64,000 bases of DNA, from assembly GCA_963722495.1 (NCBI GenBank), contig CAVRND010000027.1, positions 186,001 to 250,000 on the forward strand, given 5' to 3'. The stretch's first letter is position 1; each line of letters begins with the position of its first letter. Below the pieces are notes generated by a model. The model had not been told where the DNA came from. It saw only the letters and a list, made by a program, of their open reading frames with translations, and searched no databases. Made by a program: the position numbers and the translations under genes. Shown in pieces: positions 7,811 through 16,696 of this stretch. Source of the stretch: Hyphomicrobium_A sp963722495. GTDB lineage: Bacteria > Pseudomonadota > Alphaproteobacteria > Rhizobiales > Hyphomicrobiaceae.

Positions 7811-7939
7811 TTACTTCGCCTCGATCTTCACGCCGGGCGTGTCGATGACGAGGCCGTGCTTGGAGTTCTCGTAATAGAGGTAGCCGAGCACGGCGACAGC
7901 GACGGCCAGAACGGCGATGAGTAGGGTCTTGGCGTCCAT
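7811..7939 (-). CDS. 42-residue single-span membrane protein
   Basis: The ATG at 7939 is preceded by CAGGAGC and gives a 42-residue peptide: a short N-terminus (MDAKTL), one hydrophobic helix (LIAVLAVAVAVLGYLYYE) and a polar tail ending DTPGVKIEAK. Similar tiny inner-membrane proteins are widespread in Alphaproteobacteria; function unknown. It faces the Pr6Pr gene convergently. Confidence 0.6.
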   Translation of the reverse strand: MDAKTLLIAVLAVAVAVLGYLYYENSKHGLVIDTPGVKIEAK

Positions 7940-8195
7940 TGTGCAGCTCCTGCCGGAATATGCGGGCCGGGTCCGGCGCTCACCGAGTGCCACATCGGGC
8001 TGCGGGGGGCAAGTGGTGGGACAGGGCGCCACCGGGGAGAGCCGGTACGGGCTGCGGGGGGCGGCAACTGACGGCCGTTGCAGGGGCGTGCGGGTCCGAT
8101 TAGGTTCGGCGGCTCAATAACGAGCTCCTCAAGAGGGCGCGCTCCGGACCGCCGGCAGCGCCCCAAAGGACGCCCTAAGGAAAAGCACTAAATCC

Positions 8196-10145
8196 ATGCT
8201 CAAGAACAAGGTGATCACGGCCGAGCAGGCCATCGCGCTTATCAATGACGGCGACGTCGTTTGCACCACTGGCTTCGTGCAGAGCTGCGTTCCCGAGATG
8301 CTGCACGCCGCACTGGAAAAGCGCTACGTCGAGAGCCAGGAGCCAAAGGGCCTCACTCTCATCATGTGCGCCGGCGCCGGCGACAGCAAAGGGTTGGGCA
8401 CCGGCCGCCTGCATCACGAGGGACTTCTGGCGCGCGTCATCGCAGCCAATTTCGGACGCATGCCAAAGGTCGCCGCGGCTGCGCAGAACAACAAGATCCA
8501 GGGCTATAACCTGCCGCAGGGCATCATCTCGAAGCTCTACCGCACCTGCGCGGCAGGCGAGCAAGGAGTCGTCTCCAAGGTCGGTCTCCACACCTACGTC
8601 GATCCGCGCCTCGGCGGCGGCAAGGTGAACGAGGTGACGAAGGATGAGATCGTCAAGCTGCTCCAGATCGATGGCGAGGAGTGGCTGTTCTACAAGGCGA
8701 CGCCGATCAACGTGGCGCTGATCCGCGCCACCAGCGCCGATCCGTCGGGCAACCTCACCATGGAGAAGGAGGCGCTCACCCTCGACTGCCTCGCCCAGGC
8801 GATGGCTGCCCACAACAACGGCGGCATCGTCATCGCGCAGGTCGAGCGGGTCGTCGCGCATGGATCGCTGAAACCCAAGGATGTGCGCGTTCCCGGCATC
8901 CTGGTCGACTGCGTCGTCATTGCCGATCCGCCCGAGATGCACCGCATGAACTACGGTGTGCACTACAACCCGGCGCTCTCCGGCGCCATCCGCGTGCCCG
9001 TCGAGCACATGCCGCGCATGGAGCTGGACGAGCGCAAGATCATCGCCCGGCGCGCGGCGTTCGAGCTGCCGCTCAACGGCGCCATCAATCTCGGCGTCGG
9101 CGCGCCGGATGGTGTTGCCTCGGTGGCGTCGGAGGAACAGGTGACGCCCTTCCTCACCATGACGACGGAAGCGGGCGCCATCGGCGGCGTGCTGGCCAGC
9201 GGCTCCAGCTTCGGTTCATCGGCGAACGCCGACGGCGTCATCGACCAGAACCAGATGTTCGATTTCTACCATGGCGGCGGCCTCGACCTGACGTGTCTCG
9301 GCGTGGCCGAGGTCGACGAGCACGGCAACGTCAACACCAGCAAGTTCGGCGGCCGCCTCAACGGCTGCGGCGGCTTTATCGACATCTCGCAGAACTCGCG
9401 CGCGGTGGTCTTCGCGGGCACATTCACCGCCGGCGGCCTGAAGATCGCGATCGAGGACGGCAATCTGCGCATCGTCCAGGAAGGGCGCGCCCGCAAGTTC
9501 GTGAAGGCGGTCGAGCAGATCACCTTCTCGGGTCCCTATGCCGCTTCCAAGTCGCAGCCCGTCATCTACGTGACGGAGCGCTGCGTGTTCCAGCTCACCC
9601 TCGGCGGCCTGGAGCTGATCGAGGTCGCGCCGGGCATCGACATCGAGCGCGACATCCTCGCCCACATGGACTTCCGCCCGACCATCAACAAGCCTGTGCC
9701 GATGGACGCGCGCATCTTCCGCGACGAGCCCATGGAGCTGATGGATGAGCTGACCAATCTCAAGCTCTGCGATCGCGTCTCATACCATTCGTATCGCAAC
9801 ATCCTATTCCTCAACCTCGAGGGATGGAGCGTGCGCAAGAAGAGCGACATCGTCGACCTGCAGAAGGTGCTCGTCGACGCTTGCGTCAAGGCGGGCAGGC
9901 GCGTCAATGCCGTCGTCAACCACGACGGCTGCCGCATCGCCGAGGATCTGTACGACGACTATGCCGACATGATCCAGTACATGATGAAACACTACTACAA
10001 GACGACGGCGCGTTATTCGACGAGCTCGTTCATGCGCCTGAAAATGGGCGAAGCGCTCTCCAAGCGCGGACTACAGCCGCACATCTTCGAGAGCGCGGAC
10101 GAGGCGCACGCGGCGGTCGAGGTGGCGCGCACAGCGGCAGAGTAG
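8196..10145 (+). CDS. Acyl-CoA:carboxylate CoA-transferase with C-terminal extension
   Basis: A 649-residue type I CoA-transferase of the propionate CoA-transferase/YdiF kind. Residues about 1-520 contain both halves of the fold in one chain, with the active-site Glu in MTTEAGAIGG and the glycine-rich SSFGSSANADGVI stretch. The family moves CoA between short-chain acyl-CoA and free carboxylates. Beyond about 520 there is an extra domain of some 130 residues (VSYHSYRNILFLNLEGW to TARYSTSSFMRLKMGEAL) that standard Pct proteins lack; it resembles a STAS-like alpha/beta domain, though I am not certain. The gene stands alone, so the acyl substrate is not indicated. Confidence 0.9.
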   Translation: MLKNKVITAEQAIALINDGDVVCTTGFVQSCVPEMLHAALEKRYVESQEPKGLTLIMCAGAGDSKGLGTGRLHHEGLLARVIAANFGRMPKVAAAAQNNKIQGYNLPQGIISKLYRTCAAGEQGVVSKVGLHTYVDPRLGGGKVNEVTKDEIVKLLQIDGEEWLFYKATPINVALIRATSADPSGNLTMEKEALTLDCLAQAMAAHNNGGIVIAQVERVVAHGSLKPKDVRVPGILVDCVVIADPPEMHRMNYGVHYNPALSGAIRVPVEHMPRMELDERKIIARRAAFELPLNGAINLGVGAPDGVASVASEEQVTPFLTMTTEAGAIGGVLASGSSFGSSANADGVIDQNQMFDFYHGGGLDLTCLGVAEVDEHGNVNTSKFGGRLNGCGGFIDISQNSRAVVFAGTFTAGGLKIAIEDGNLRIVQEGRARKFVKAVEQITFSGPYAASKSQPVIYVTERCVFQLTLGGLELIEVAPGIDIERDILAHMDFRPTINKPVPMDARIFRDEPMELMDELTNLKLCDRVSYHSYRNILFLNLEGWSVRKKSDIVDLQKVLVDACVKAGRRVNAVVNHDGCRIAEDLYDDYADMIQYMMKHYYKTTARYSTSSFMRLKMGEALSKRGLQPHIFESADEAHAAVEVARTAAE

Positions 10146-10334
10146 GGCTTGTACGGCGAGAACGGACCATCCGTTCGTTGAAATCAGACTGTAATTCAGC
10201 AGCAACATATGAGGTCCGGCAATTGGTGTGCCGGGCCGAAAACAATTGGCCACATGCACAGAATTGCGTAACAGTCCGTAGATAAACAAAAAAGTTATCG
10301 GCCTGTGTTTTGAATTCATAAATGGCTCGAGATA

Positions 10335-11768
10335 TTGCAGCTCCGAAGGTGGCCACTACGGCGCCACTTCGCGGCGATGTTTCTATTCTCAATTCTATTT
10401 GTTGCGGTGCACACTATATGGACGCCTTCGCGCGTTATCGACGGCGACCCCCTTCAGTACCTGCGGCTCGCGCATTCGATCGTCGACCATCAGGTCTTCG
10501 CGTACAAGGTCGAGGAAGCGCGGCCAGGGGCCCTGGCTCCGCGCGAGCCTCTCTATCCGACGCTGCTCGCCGGTGTGCTGTATCTCGAGAAAGCGCTCGG
10601 TATCAAAGTGTCGTGCTCGAACGCGCGGGGTGATGATTGCGGGGAGGGGCTGCCGCTCTTCACGACGCTCAACGCTGCCTTGTTCGCTATGGCGGCTGTC
10701 GCAACGGCCGCGGCGGTTCTCAGTCTTGGCGCGCCAACGTGGGCGGGATGGTTCGCCTTCGCCTACGTGCTCCTGAACTTTCAGGCCGCCTCGGAAATTG
10801 AATGGGTCATGTCCGACTACCTTGCCATGGCTTTGGCAGCTTTGTTTGCGCTTGCCGCCGCGCGCGCGCTGCGAGGTGGTAGGCCGGCTCTTTGGGTGCT
10901 CCCGGGCATCGCGGCGGCGCTGCTGACTTTGACAAAGGTGGCGTTTCTCTATTTCGCGGTCTCGGGGCTGGTGTTTCTCGCGCTCGCGGGCCTGCTGCTT
11001 CTATGGCGATCGGGGTCGAAGAGGATCCTGACAATCGCGTTGGCGCTGGCCATCGGCTACCTGCCGCTTGTCGGCGCCTGGAGCGTGCGCAACGGCGTCG
11101 TTCTCGGCCAATATTGCCTCACCGAAGGCCGCGGATCGGAGACGCTCGGCCTGCGCGTGGCGTTCAATGACCTGACGCCCCGGCAATTCGTCGCCGGCAT
11201 CTTCTGGTGGACCCGCGGCTTCGGTGACGCGCTGGCGAAACGGCTGTTCGAGGAGGAGGCCCGGGCCCCCTTCGATTGGTCCAAGCCGAACAACCACTAC
11301 GAAGTTTCGGTGGCGGCGATCCATCGGCGGGTGAAGGAGGCTTCGGCCGCGAGCCAGCGAGATGAGCGGGCAGGTGAGAACGCGGTGACTGGTGAGCTGG
11401 CGCGGGAGGCGATTTCGCAGCCGTTGCAGCACGCCACATCCACACTGCTATTCATCTACCGCGGCATCTGGATCGACGAGTTTATCGTTCTCGGTTTCCC
11501 GCTGCTGATGTTCGCCGTCGTGCACGCCGTCCGGCGAAGGCAGTGGGAGCTGCTGATCGTCCTGTCGCCCGGCTTGTTCGGGATGGTGTTCTATGCGCTG
11601 CTCAGTTTGAACCCGCCGCGCTATCAGCTGACGTCATTGCCGACCGTCGCTATCGGCGCCGCCCTCGGTGCGGCGTACCTCGCAGCCAAGTGGCGTGAGC
11701 GGCGTTTACGGCCCGCGCTATCTGCTGCGGGCGGCCAATACCCACAGTCCGTTGTGCCGGCCGAGTGA
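10335..11768 (+). CDS. Polytopic membrane protein, GT-C glycosyltransferase-like
   Basis: About 463-477 residues with roughly ten membrane segments. An early loop carries acidic residues in RVIDGDPLQYLRLA followed by APREPLYPTLLA, the arrangement of GT-C (PMT/ArnT-like) transferases that use polyprenyl-phosphate sugars. A long hydrophilic loop (FEEEARAPFDWSKPNNHY onward) precedes the last helices. The start is uncertain: a TTG at 10335 or the ATG at 10377; neither has a clear ribosome-binding site. No glycan genes adjoin it. The transferase assignment is inference from topology and the loop motif. Confidence 0.72.
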   Translation: MQLRRWPLRRHFAAMFLFSILFVAVHTIWTPSRVIDGDPLQYLRLAHSIVDHQVFAYKVEEARPGALAPREPLYPTLLAGVLYLEKALGIKVSCSNARGDDCGEGLPLFTTLNAALFAMAAVATAAAVLSLGAPTWAGWFAFAYVLLNFQAASEIEWVMSDYLAMALAALFALAAARALRGGRPALWVLPGIAAALLTLTKVAFLYFAVSGLVFLALAGLLLLWRSGSKRILTIALALAIGYLPLVGAWSVRNGVVLGQYCLTEGRGSETLGLRVAFNDLTPRQFVAGIFWWTRGFGDALAKRLFEEEARAPFDWSKPNNHYEVSVAAIHRRVKEASAASQRDERAGENAVTGELAREAISQPLQHATSTLLFIYRGIWIDEFIVLGFPLLMFAVVHAVRRRQWELLIVLSPGLFGMVFYALLSLNPPRYQLTSLPTVAIGAALGAAYLAAKWRERRLRPALSAAGGQYPQSVVPAE

Positions 11769-11831
11769 TCCGAACCGCAACGTCTTATTGGAAATCTGAT
11801 CTGCCGCGCGAGTAGCCGTCGGCCGGAAGGG

Positions 11832-11858
11832 CGCAGGGCAGCACTAGGCCGCCCTGCG
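11832..11858. terminator. GC-rich hairpin between convergent genes
   Basis: CGCAGGGC (11832-11839) pairs with GCCCTGCG (11851-11858) over an 11-base loop. It lies between the stop of the membrane-protein gene and the stop of the minus-strand gene at 11872, where a bidirectional terminator is expected. There is no T-run. Confidence 0.35.
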
Positions 11859-11871
11859 TCGTCGGCGCTAC

Positions 11872-12258
11872 TCAGCGCCTCCCACGGTCGTCGTCGTCGA
11901 AATCGCCGAGCCGGTCGAAACAGCGCTGCAGCTCATCGGCGCGGCTGCGCTGCTCCTGGGCAATGCGGCCACGCGGCACGAACCGGCACCAGCGGAAGTG
12001 CGGCGCCGGATCGCTCACCCAGGCGGGGCCGCGCAGACCGCAGCGAAAGCGGGCGTTGGCGTCGGCCTGCACGACCGCGATGCGGGCATAGACCTCGCAC
12101 GAAGCGCGCTTGCCTTCGACGTCGCCGCGCCGGTCGTCGCGGCCAAAGCGAAACGAGAAGCCGCCGTCGCGGTCGAGGCGCAGCGTTTGGGCAGCGGCCG
12201 CGCCGGTCACGAGGACAAGGAGTAGGACTACTAGGCTGGTGGGAGAAATACGCATCAT
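11872..12258 (-). CDS. Small secreted hypothetical protein
   Basis: A 128-residue product with a signal peptide (LVVLLLVLVTGAAAA, cleaved near AQT). The mature part is Arg/Asp-rich with four cysteines (KRASCEVYARIAVVQADAN, FRCGLRGPAW, FRWCRFVPRG, LQRCFDRLG) and an acidic-basic tail. The cysteine spacing suggests a small disulphide-bonded periplasmic domain. GAGGA sits ahead of the paired ATG codons. No characterised family recognised. Confidence 0.62.
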   Translation of the reverse strand: MMRISPTSLVVLLLVLVTGAAAAQTLRLDRDGGFSFRFGRDDRRGDVEGKRASCEVYARIAVVQADANARFRCGLRGPAWVSDPAPHFRWCRFVPRGRIAQEQRSRADELQRCFDRLGDFDDDDRGRR

Positions 12259-12461
12259 AAATGGTCCTCGGTTGATATGACCGGGGCACCTGAGCAGGCG
12301 ATTATGGCGCCTTGATCACGACACCGAGGATTGACGGTGTTCTTTGGCTGCAGGCGCCATGCCGGTCCTGGAACCCTGGGGTGGTGGTGGACACCCATGC
12401 GGCCCTCATCCAGTATCGGACAACGCGCGGCACGCGAGCTCATTTCGTTCGGGAGGCATCG

Positions 12462-12806
12462 ATGCGTCATCGGCGTATGCTCCTCGCCACAGTGTTGCTG
12501 GCTCTGCTCGCGCAGCCGTCGCCGGCAGAGGACTGCGTGAACAGCCCGGCGATCGCAAAGTGCCTGGAGCTGGCAGGGCCGAGCGACAACATCATCAATC
12601 ACCACGGCCGGCGGACGCTCACGTGGTCGATGAAGGTCAAGAACAACTGCGGCTTCGATGTCAAAGGGCGCCTCGCCTACGTCAACGGCGCGTCGTCTCC
12701 CGAGATCGTGTTCCCGAGCAACACGGTGAGCTACCCATCATGCCCGGATGACTGCAAAGGCGCCGCGTCCGTCATGCCCATCTGCGGGTTGGCGCCCGGC
12801 GGCTGA
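12462..12806 (+). CDS. Small secreted cysteine-containing protein
   Basis: A 114-residue product starting at 12462, with GGGAGG just before the ATG. Signal peptide MLLATVLLALLAQPSPA. The mature protein has six cysteines (EDCVNSPAIAKCLEL, NNCGFDV, SCPDDCKGA, PICGL) and reads as a small beta-rich domain (TLTWSMKVKNNCGFDVKGRL). Family unknown. It is divergent from the secreted protein at 11872-12258, and both may be envelope proteins. Confidence 0.65.
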   Translation: MRHRRMLLATVLLALLAQPSPAEDCVNSPAIAKCLELAGPSDNIINHHGRRTLTWSMKVKNNCGFDVKGRLAYVNGASSPEIVFPSNTVSYPSCPDDCKGAASVMPICGLAPGG

Positions 12807-12822
12807 TCCAGCGTCGATGGCT

Positions 12823-13130
12823 TCAATCGAAGTCGCGCGGGTCGAGCCGAATTTCATTCAGTGCCGAGCGGCGGAGCGCGTTGCTGCAGGCGGCTGTGAT
12901 GCGAAGCCGCTCCCGCTGGCACAGCGCAACATTCTCAGCATCGTCACCGGGTTGCCGCCGCCTAGCATGTCGCTCAACACGTCCGGGCCGATCTCAAAGC
13001 GGATTCTTGAGCGCGACTGGTGCTCGGCCCACAGGTAGACCTGGAGGGATCCCCCGGGAACGAAATGGGGATCGAACGTCAGCAGCGGTCTTGGCGCGCG
13101 CTCGTTCGATTTGGAACGTCTGCTCGGCAT
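12823..13130 (-). CDS. DUF1488-like small protein (frameshifted)
   Basis: From the ATG at 13130 (GGAGG upstream) one frame gives FDPHFVPGGSLQVYLWAE and RIRFEIGPDVLSDMLGGGNP. The sequence then continues in another frame as DDAENVALCQRERLRITAAC to EIRLDPRDFD and a TGA at 12823-12825. Removing two bases near 12945 joins the halves into about 101 residues. The layout (variable N-terminus, VRFEI strand, long helix, final I-L-DF strand) resembles DUF1488, a family of unknown function. Assignment tentative; the two-part coding character is clear. Confidence 0.5.
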
Positions 13131-13184
13131 AGGTAGTGTTACCTCCGTGGGAGCTAGCGCCGACTGACTTTACTGGAACGAGAC

Positions 13185-13681
13185 ATGAGCAATAATTCCG
13201 CGGAGCACAGCACCATCGTCGTGCTGCGAACCTACGACGCTCCCGTTGCTCGCGTCTTTGCCGCCATTTCCGATCCTGCCGAGCGCATGCAAATCCACGG
13301 CGCAGGCGGCCAGGTGACGGTCGTCGTCGAGCAGGCCGACCTGAGCGTGGGAGGGCACGACGTTTTCAAGTTCGGCCGTGGCGGCAACCCGCGGTTCCGC
13401 CGCCAATCCATCTATCACGACATCGTGCCCGAACGGCGGATCGTATCCACTGAGATTGTCTGCGATGGCGAGGTGCGGCTTTGGGTAGCCGCAACGACGC
13501 TATCGAATTCACGCCGATGGGTGAGCGCGCACAGCTGAAGGTGACGGCACAGATCGTCCGCCTTAACGGTGCTGGCACTGACGACGGCGCCGCGCCGCGC
13601 TTTGACACGCTGCTCGACAATTTAGAACGCCATCTGCGTGGAAATCTGCGTTTCCGTCCACGCCCGGTGACGCCCGTCTGA
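13185..13681 (+). CDS. SRPBCC / AHSA1-like domain protein (frameshifted)
   Basis: A protein of about 164 residues of the START-like SRPBCC superfamily. The first part has the typical strand-helix start (IVVLRTYDAPVARVFAAISD) and DIVPERRIVSTEIVCDGEV. The last part continues in a second frame as IEFTPMGERAQLKVTAQIV and the C-terminal helix DTLLDNLERHL. Removing the two bases near 13499 gives a smooth join. Such proteins bind hydrophobic ligands or act as small enzymes; AHSA1-like members often accompany ArsR regulators, but none is present here. GGAACGAG precedes the ATG. Confidence 0.8.
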
Positions 13682-13873
13682 GCCGATCTAGCGAGAGACG
13701 GTGGGTCGGGTCGCCGTCCCGAGGTCGGACAATCTTGTCACAAAAGCCGTTTAGGCCCGAGAGGTATTGTGCTTCGAGGGCGGCTGCACTAATCCGACGC
13801 GACAGGCCTGCCGGTCATCACTATCACTTTGCGGCCTGCCCTGAAATTTCACGCTTGTCCGCAGGAGACGCAC

Positions 13874-15091
13874 TTGGAAAGTGTCCTCATCATCGGCGCC
13901 GGTGCCGCTGGATCCGTCACCGCGCAGAAGTGCGCGATGAACCGCGACACGTTCAAGCGCGTGCACCTGGCTTCGCGTCGCTTGGTAAGCTGCGAGGCGG
14001 TGGCCAAGCGCTGCGTGACGCCGATCGAGATCAGCCAGGTCGACGCCGACAACGTCGCCGAGACGGTCGCCTTGATCAACAAGGTCAAGCCCGACCTCGT
14101 CATCAACATGGCGCTTCCCTATCAGGATCTGCCGATCATGGACGCGTGCCTGGAGACGGGCGTGCACTACCTCGACACCGCCAACTACGAGCCGCGCGAT
14201 CTCGCCAAGTTCGAGTACTCCTGGCAGTGGAAGTATCAGGACCGCTACAAGGCCAAGGGCATCATGGCCATCCTCGGCTGCGGGTTCGATCCCGGCCAGT
14301 CGAACATCTACTGCGCCTACGCGCAGGAGTTCCTGTTCGACACCATCGAGACCATCGACATCGTCGACTGCAACGACGGCAGCCACGGCAAGGCCTTCGC
14401 CACCAACTTCAATCCGGAGATCAACCTGCGCGAGGTCACGCAGCGCGGCAAGTATTGGAAGGACGGCAAGTGGATCGACATCGATGCGCTGTCGATCTCG
14501 ACCATGATCGACTATCCGGAAGTCGGCCCGCGCAAGTCCTACCTCATCTATCACGAGGAGGAGGAGAGCCTCGTCGAGAACATCCGCGGCCTGAAGCAGA
14601 TCCGCTTCTGGATGACCTTCTCCGACAACTACATCAAGCATCTCGACGTGCTGCAGAACGTCGGCATGACGCGCATCGACCCCGTGATGTACAAGGGCAA
14701 CCCGGTCATCCCGATGGAGTTCCTGAAGGAGCTGCTGCCGCCGCCGTCGTCGCTGGGCGAGGGCTACACCGGCCGCACCTCGATCGGCTGCATCTTCACC
14801 GGCACCAAGGACGGCAAGCCCAAGCGCGCCATCATCTACAACGTTTGCGAGCACACGCACGCCTACAAGGAGACCGGCGCGCAGGCGGTCTCCTACACCA
14901 CCGGCGTGCCGCCCGTCGTCGGCGCCATGATGCTGTTCAATGGCTCGTGGAAGAAGCCGGGCGGCGTCTACAACGTCGAGCAGCTGCCTTCCAAGCCGTT
15001 CATGGACGAGATCGGCAAGCAGGGCCTGCCCTGGCACATGCGCGAGCTGAAGGCGGACGAGCAAGCCGAACTCTTTGCGGTGAAGACGTAG
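13874..15091 (+). CDS. Carboxynorspermidine/carboxyspermidine synthase (saccharopine dehydrogenase-like)
   Basis: A 405-residue NAD(P)-dependent enzyme with an N-terminal Rossmann motif (VLIIGAGAAGSVTAQKC) and the family's conserved GCGFDPGQSN and DTANYEPRDLAKFEYSWQ segments. It reductively condenses L-aspartate semialdehyde with a diamine to make carboxynorspermidine or carboxyspermidine. I choose the TTG at 13874 because CAGGAG lies seven bases upstream and the Rossmann fold then begins at once; no ATG fits. The decarboxylase that completes the pathway follows at 15324. Together they make spermidine-type polyamines without S-adenosylmethionine decarboxylase. Confidence 0.93.
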   Translation: MESVLIIGAGAAGSVTAQKCAMNRDTFKRVHLASRRLVSCEAVAKRCVTPIEISQVDADNVAETVALINKVKPDLVINMALPYQDLPIMDACLETGVHYLDTANYEPRDLAKFEYSWQWKYQDRYKAKGIMAILGCGFDPGQSNIYCAYAQEFLFDTIETIDIVDCNDGSHGKAFATNFNPEINLREVTQRGKYWKDGKWIDIDALSISTMIDYPEVGPRKSYLIYHEEEESLVENIRGLKQIRFWMTFSDNYIKHLDVLQNVGMTRIDPVMYKGNPVIPMEFLKELLPPPSSLGEGYTGRTSIGCIFTGTKDGKPKRAIIYNVCEHTHAYKETGAQAVSYTTGVPPVVGAMMLFNGSWKKPGGVYNVEQLPSKPFMDEIGKQGLPWHMRELKADEQAELFAVKT

Positions 15092-15183
15092 TTTTTCTGA
15101 CGCGAGTGGACAGAAGCTTTGTATGCGGCGGACGTAGCGCGAGCTGATGGCCGCGCCTCGGGCGCGGGGCCCCTTGGGCCCTG

Positions 15184-15280
15184 GCCGCCTTCGGCGGCGA
15201 AGTGACGTCTCGGTTGAACCAGACCGGTCCTTAACCTCTCCCCGGTGGGGAGAGGTCGGAGGCGATCGGAGATTGCCTCC
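15184..15280. repeat. Cluster of intergenic hairpins
   Basis: Three palindromes lie between the two polyamine genes: a GCCGCCTTCGGCGGC stem near 15185-15199, CCTCTCCCC/GGGGAGAGG (15235-15243 with 15247-15255), and GGAGGC/GCCTCC (15258-15263 with 15275-15280). The middle one, followed by GGTGAGGGGG, resembles a dispersed element common in Hyphomicrobiales genomes. They could attenuate or process the message between the two genes. Confidence 0.4.
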
Positions 15281-15323
15281 GGGTGAGGGGGCCCTGCGAT
15301 CGAATGCTTGAGGGTTGTCGCCA

Positions 15324-16463
15324 ATGGCGCCGAAATTTCCCGCCGACATGCAGACGCCGGCCTATGTCCTCGACATGGCGGCGCTGAAGCGCAACCTCGA
15401 AACCGTCGCGCGCATCAAGCGCGAAGCCGGCTGCAAGATCCTGCTGGCGACCAAGGCGTGGGCGATGCCGGTGGCGTTCCCCCTGATGCGCGAAGTGCTC
15501 GACGGCTCGACCGCCAGCGGCGAATACGAGGCGCGCCTCGGCCGCGAGGAGTTCGGCAAGGAGGTGCACGTTTATGCGCCCGCCTACTCGCCCGGCGAGG
15601 TCGAGCGGCTGACGCAGCTTGCCGACCACATCTATTTCAATTCGCCCGAGCAGATCGCGCGCTTCGGCCCCATCGCCAAGGCGGCCGGCGCCCAGATCGG
15701 CGCGCGCATCAATCCCGGCTATTCGAACGCGACGCTCGGCGGCCCGCTCTACGATCCATGCGCGCCCTGCTCGCGCTTCGGCACCACGCGGGCGCAGATC
15801 GACACGCTGCCGTGGGGCGACATCGACATCTTCCACGTCCACGCCTTGTGCGAGAGCCTGGCGGACGGCTCGGTGGGGCTGATCGAGCACGTCGCACGCG
15901 AGTTCGCGCCGTACATCCGCCAAGTGAAGGCGGTGAACTTCGGCGGCGGCCACTTCATCAACAAGCCCGGCTACGACGCCGGCAAGCTCATCGCCGCCAT
16001 CAAAGCCTTCCGCGCCGAGTTCGGCGTCGAGGTCATCCTCGAGCCGGGCGGCGGCATCGTCGTCGACGCCGGCTATCTGGTCGCGACGGTCATTGGCCTG
16101 CACTGGAACGAGAAGAACATCGCCATCCTCGACACCTCGGCCAGCTGCCACATGCCGGACGTGATCGAGGTGCCGTACACGCCCGTCGTCATCGGCGCCG
16201 ACAAGCCGGGCGTTCTCGCGCACGACTACATCCTCGGCGGCAAGACGTGCATGACCGGCGACATCATCGGCGAGTACTCGTTCGCCGAGCCGCTGCAGGT
16301 CGGCAGCCGCCTCGTGTTCACCGACATGATGCAGTACAGCTTCGTCAAGAGCACCGTGTTCAACGGCACGCCGCGGCCCGATCTCGCCATGCTCGACGAG
16401 GACGGCAGCTATCGCGTGCTGCGCGCCTACGGCTACGACGAGTTCCGCCACCTGCTGGGATAG
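15324..16463 (+). CDS. nspC: Carboxynorspermidine decarboxylase
   Basis: A 379-residue PLP enzyme of the alanine-racemase-fold decarboxylases. The PLP lysine is in ILLATKAWAMP near residue 46. Downstream come AVNFGGGHFINKPGYD and the phosphate-binding LEPGGGIVVDAGYLVATV, then the active-site Cys-Asp region GKTCMTGDIIGEY. It decarboxylates carboxynorspermidine or carboxyspermidine to the free polyamine. Two starts nine bases apart are possible; I use the ATG. It follows the synthase gene by 232 bases containing several hairpins. Confidence 0.94.
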   Translation: MAPKFPADMQTPAYVLDMAALKRNLETVARIKREAGCKILLATKAWAMPVAFPLMREVLDGSTASGEYEARLGREEFGKEVHVYAPAYSPGEVERLTQLADHIYFNSPEQIARFGPIAKAAGAQIGARINPGYSNATLGGPLYDPCAPCSRFGTTRAQIDTLPWGDIDIFHVHALCESLADGSVGLIEHVAREFAPYIRQVKAVNFGGGHFINKPGYDAGKLIAAIKAFRAEFGVEVILEPGGGIVVDAGYLVATVIGLHWNEKNIAILDTSASCHMPDVIEVPYTPVVIGADKPGVLAHDYILGGKTCMTGDIIGEYSFAEPLQVGSRLVFTDMMQYSFVKSTVFNGTPRPDLAMLDEDGSYRVLRAYGYDEFRHLLG

Positions 16464-16570
16464 TGGCGAGATCGCTCGCAGCTGTCCTAGCAGAAGCTCA
16501 GCGATACGCTTGGCGTCGTAGTTACCTGCTCGCGTTCTCTCACGGAGGGCGGTGAAAAAAAGGAAAGGCA

Positions 16571-16696
16571 TCATCGTTCGCAGAAGGAATGATGTAGGCC
16601 GAAGCGTCGGCGGCCATATGTGTAATCGCCGAGGACATCCCCCGGCGTTGGGCCCAAAGGCGCTGTGTCGGTGACGTAGGCAGTCGCGGCGGTCAT
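16571..16696 (-). CDS. Possible 41-residue protein coupled to the TIGR04255 gene
   Basis: The stop codon of the TIGR04255 gene overlaps an ATG at 16696 (ATGA), opening a 41-codon frame (APLGPTPGDVLGDYTYG in the middle, ending SFCER). This is the usual layout of a coupled downstream gene. After the stop, another frame stays protein-like for a while (NYDAKRIAELLLGQL), so the gene may be longer and broken by an indel. Function unknown. The reading could be chance. Confidence 0.32.
   Translation of the reverse strand: MTAATAYVTDTAPLGPTPGDVLGDYTYGRRRFGLHHSFCER

Noticed and set aside
10146..10334. Small gene between the CoA-transferase and the membrane protein
   Set aside because: Short frames here have no ribosome-binding site and no protein-like pattern; I see only a lower-GC intergenic region.
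15231..16574. Minus-strand open frame of 447 codons
   Set aside because: Mostly antisense to nspC. Only its first 25 residues, beyond nspC, could belong to a real small gene, which I mention separately.
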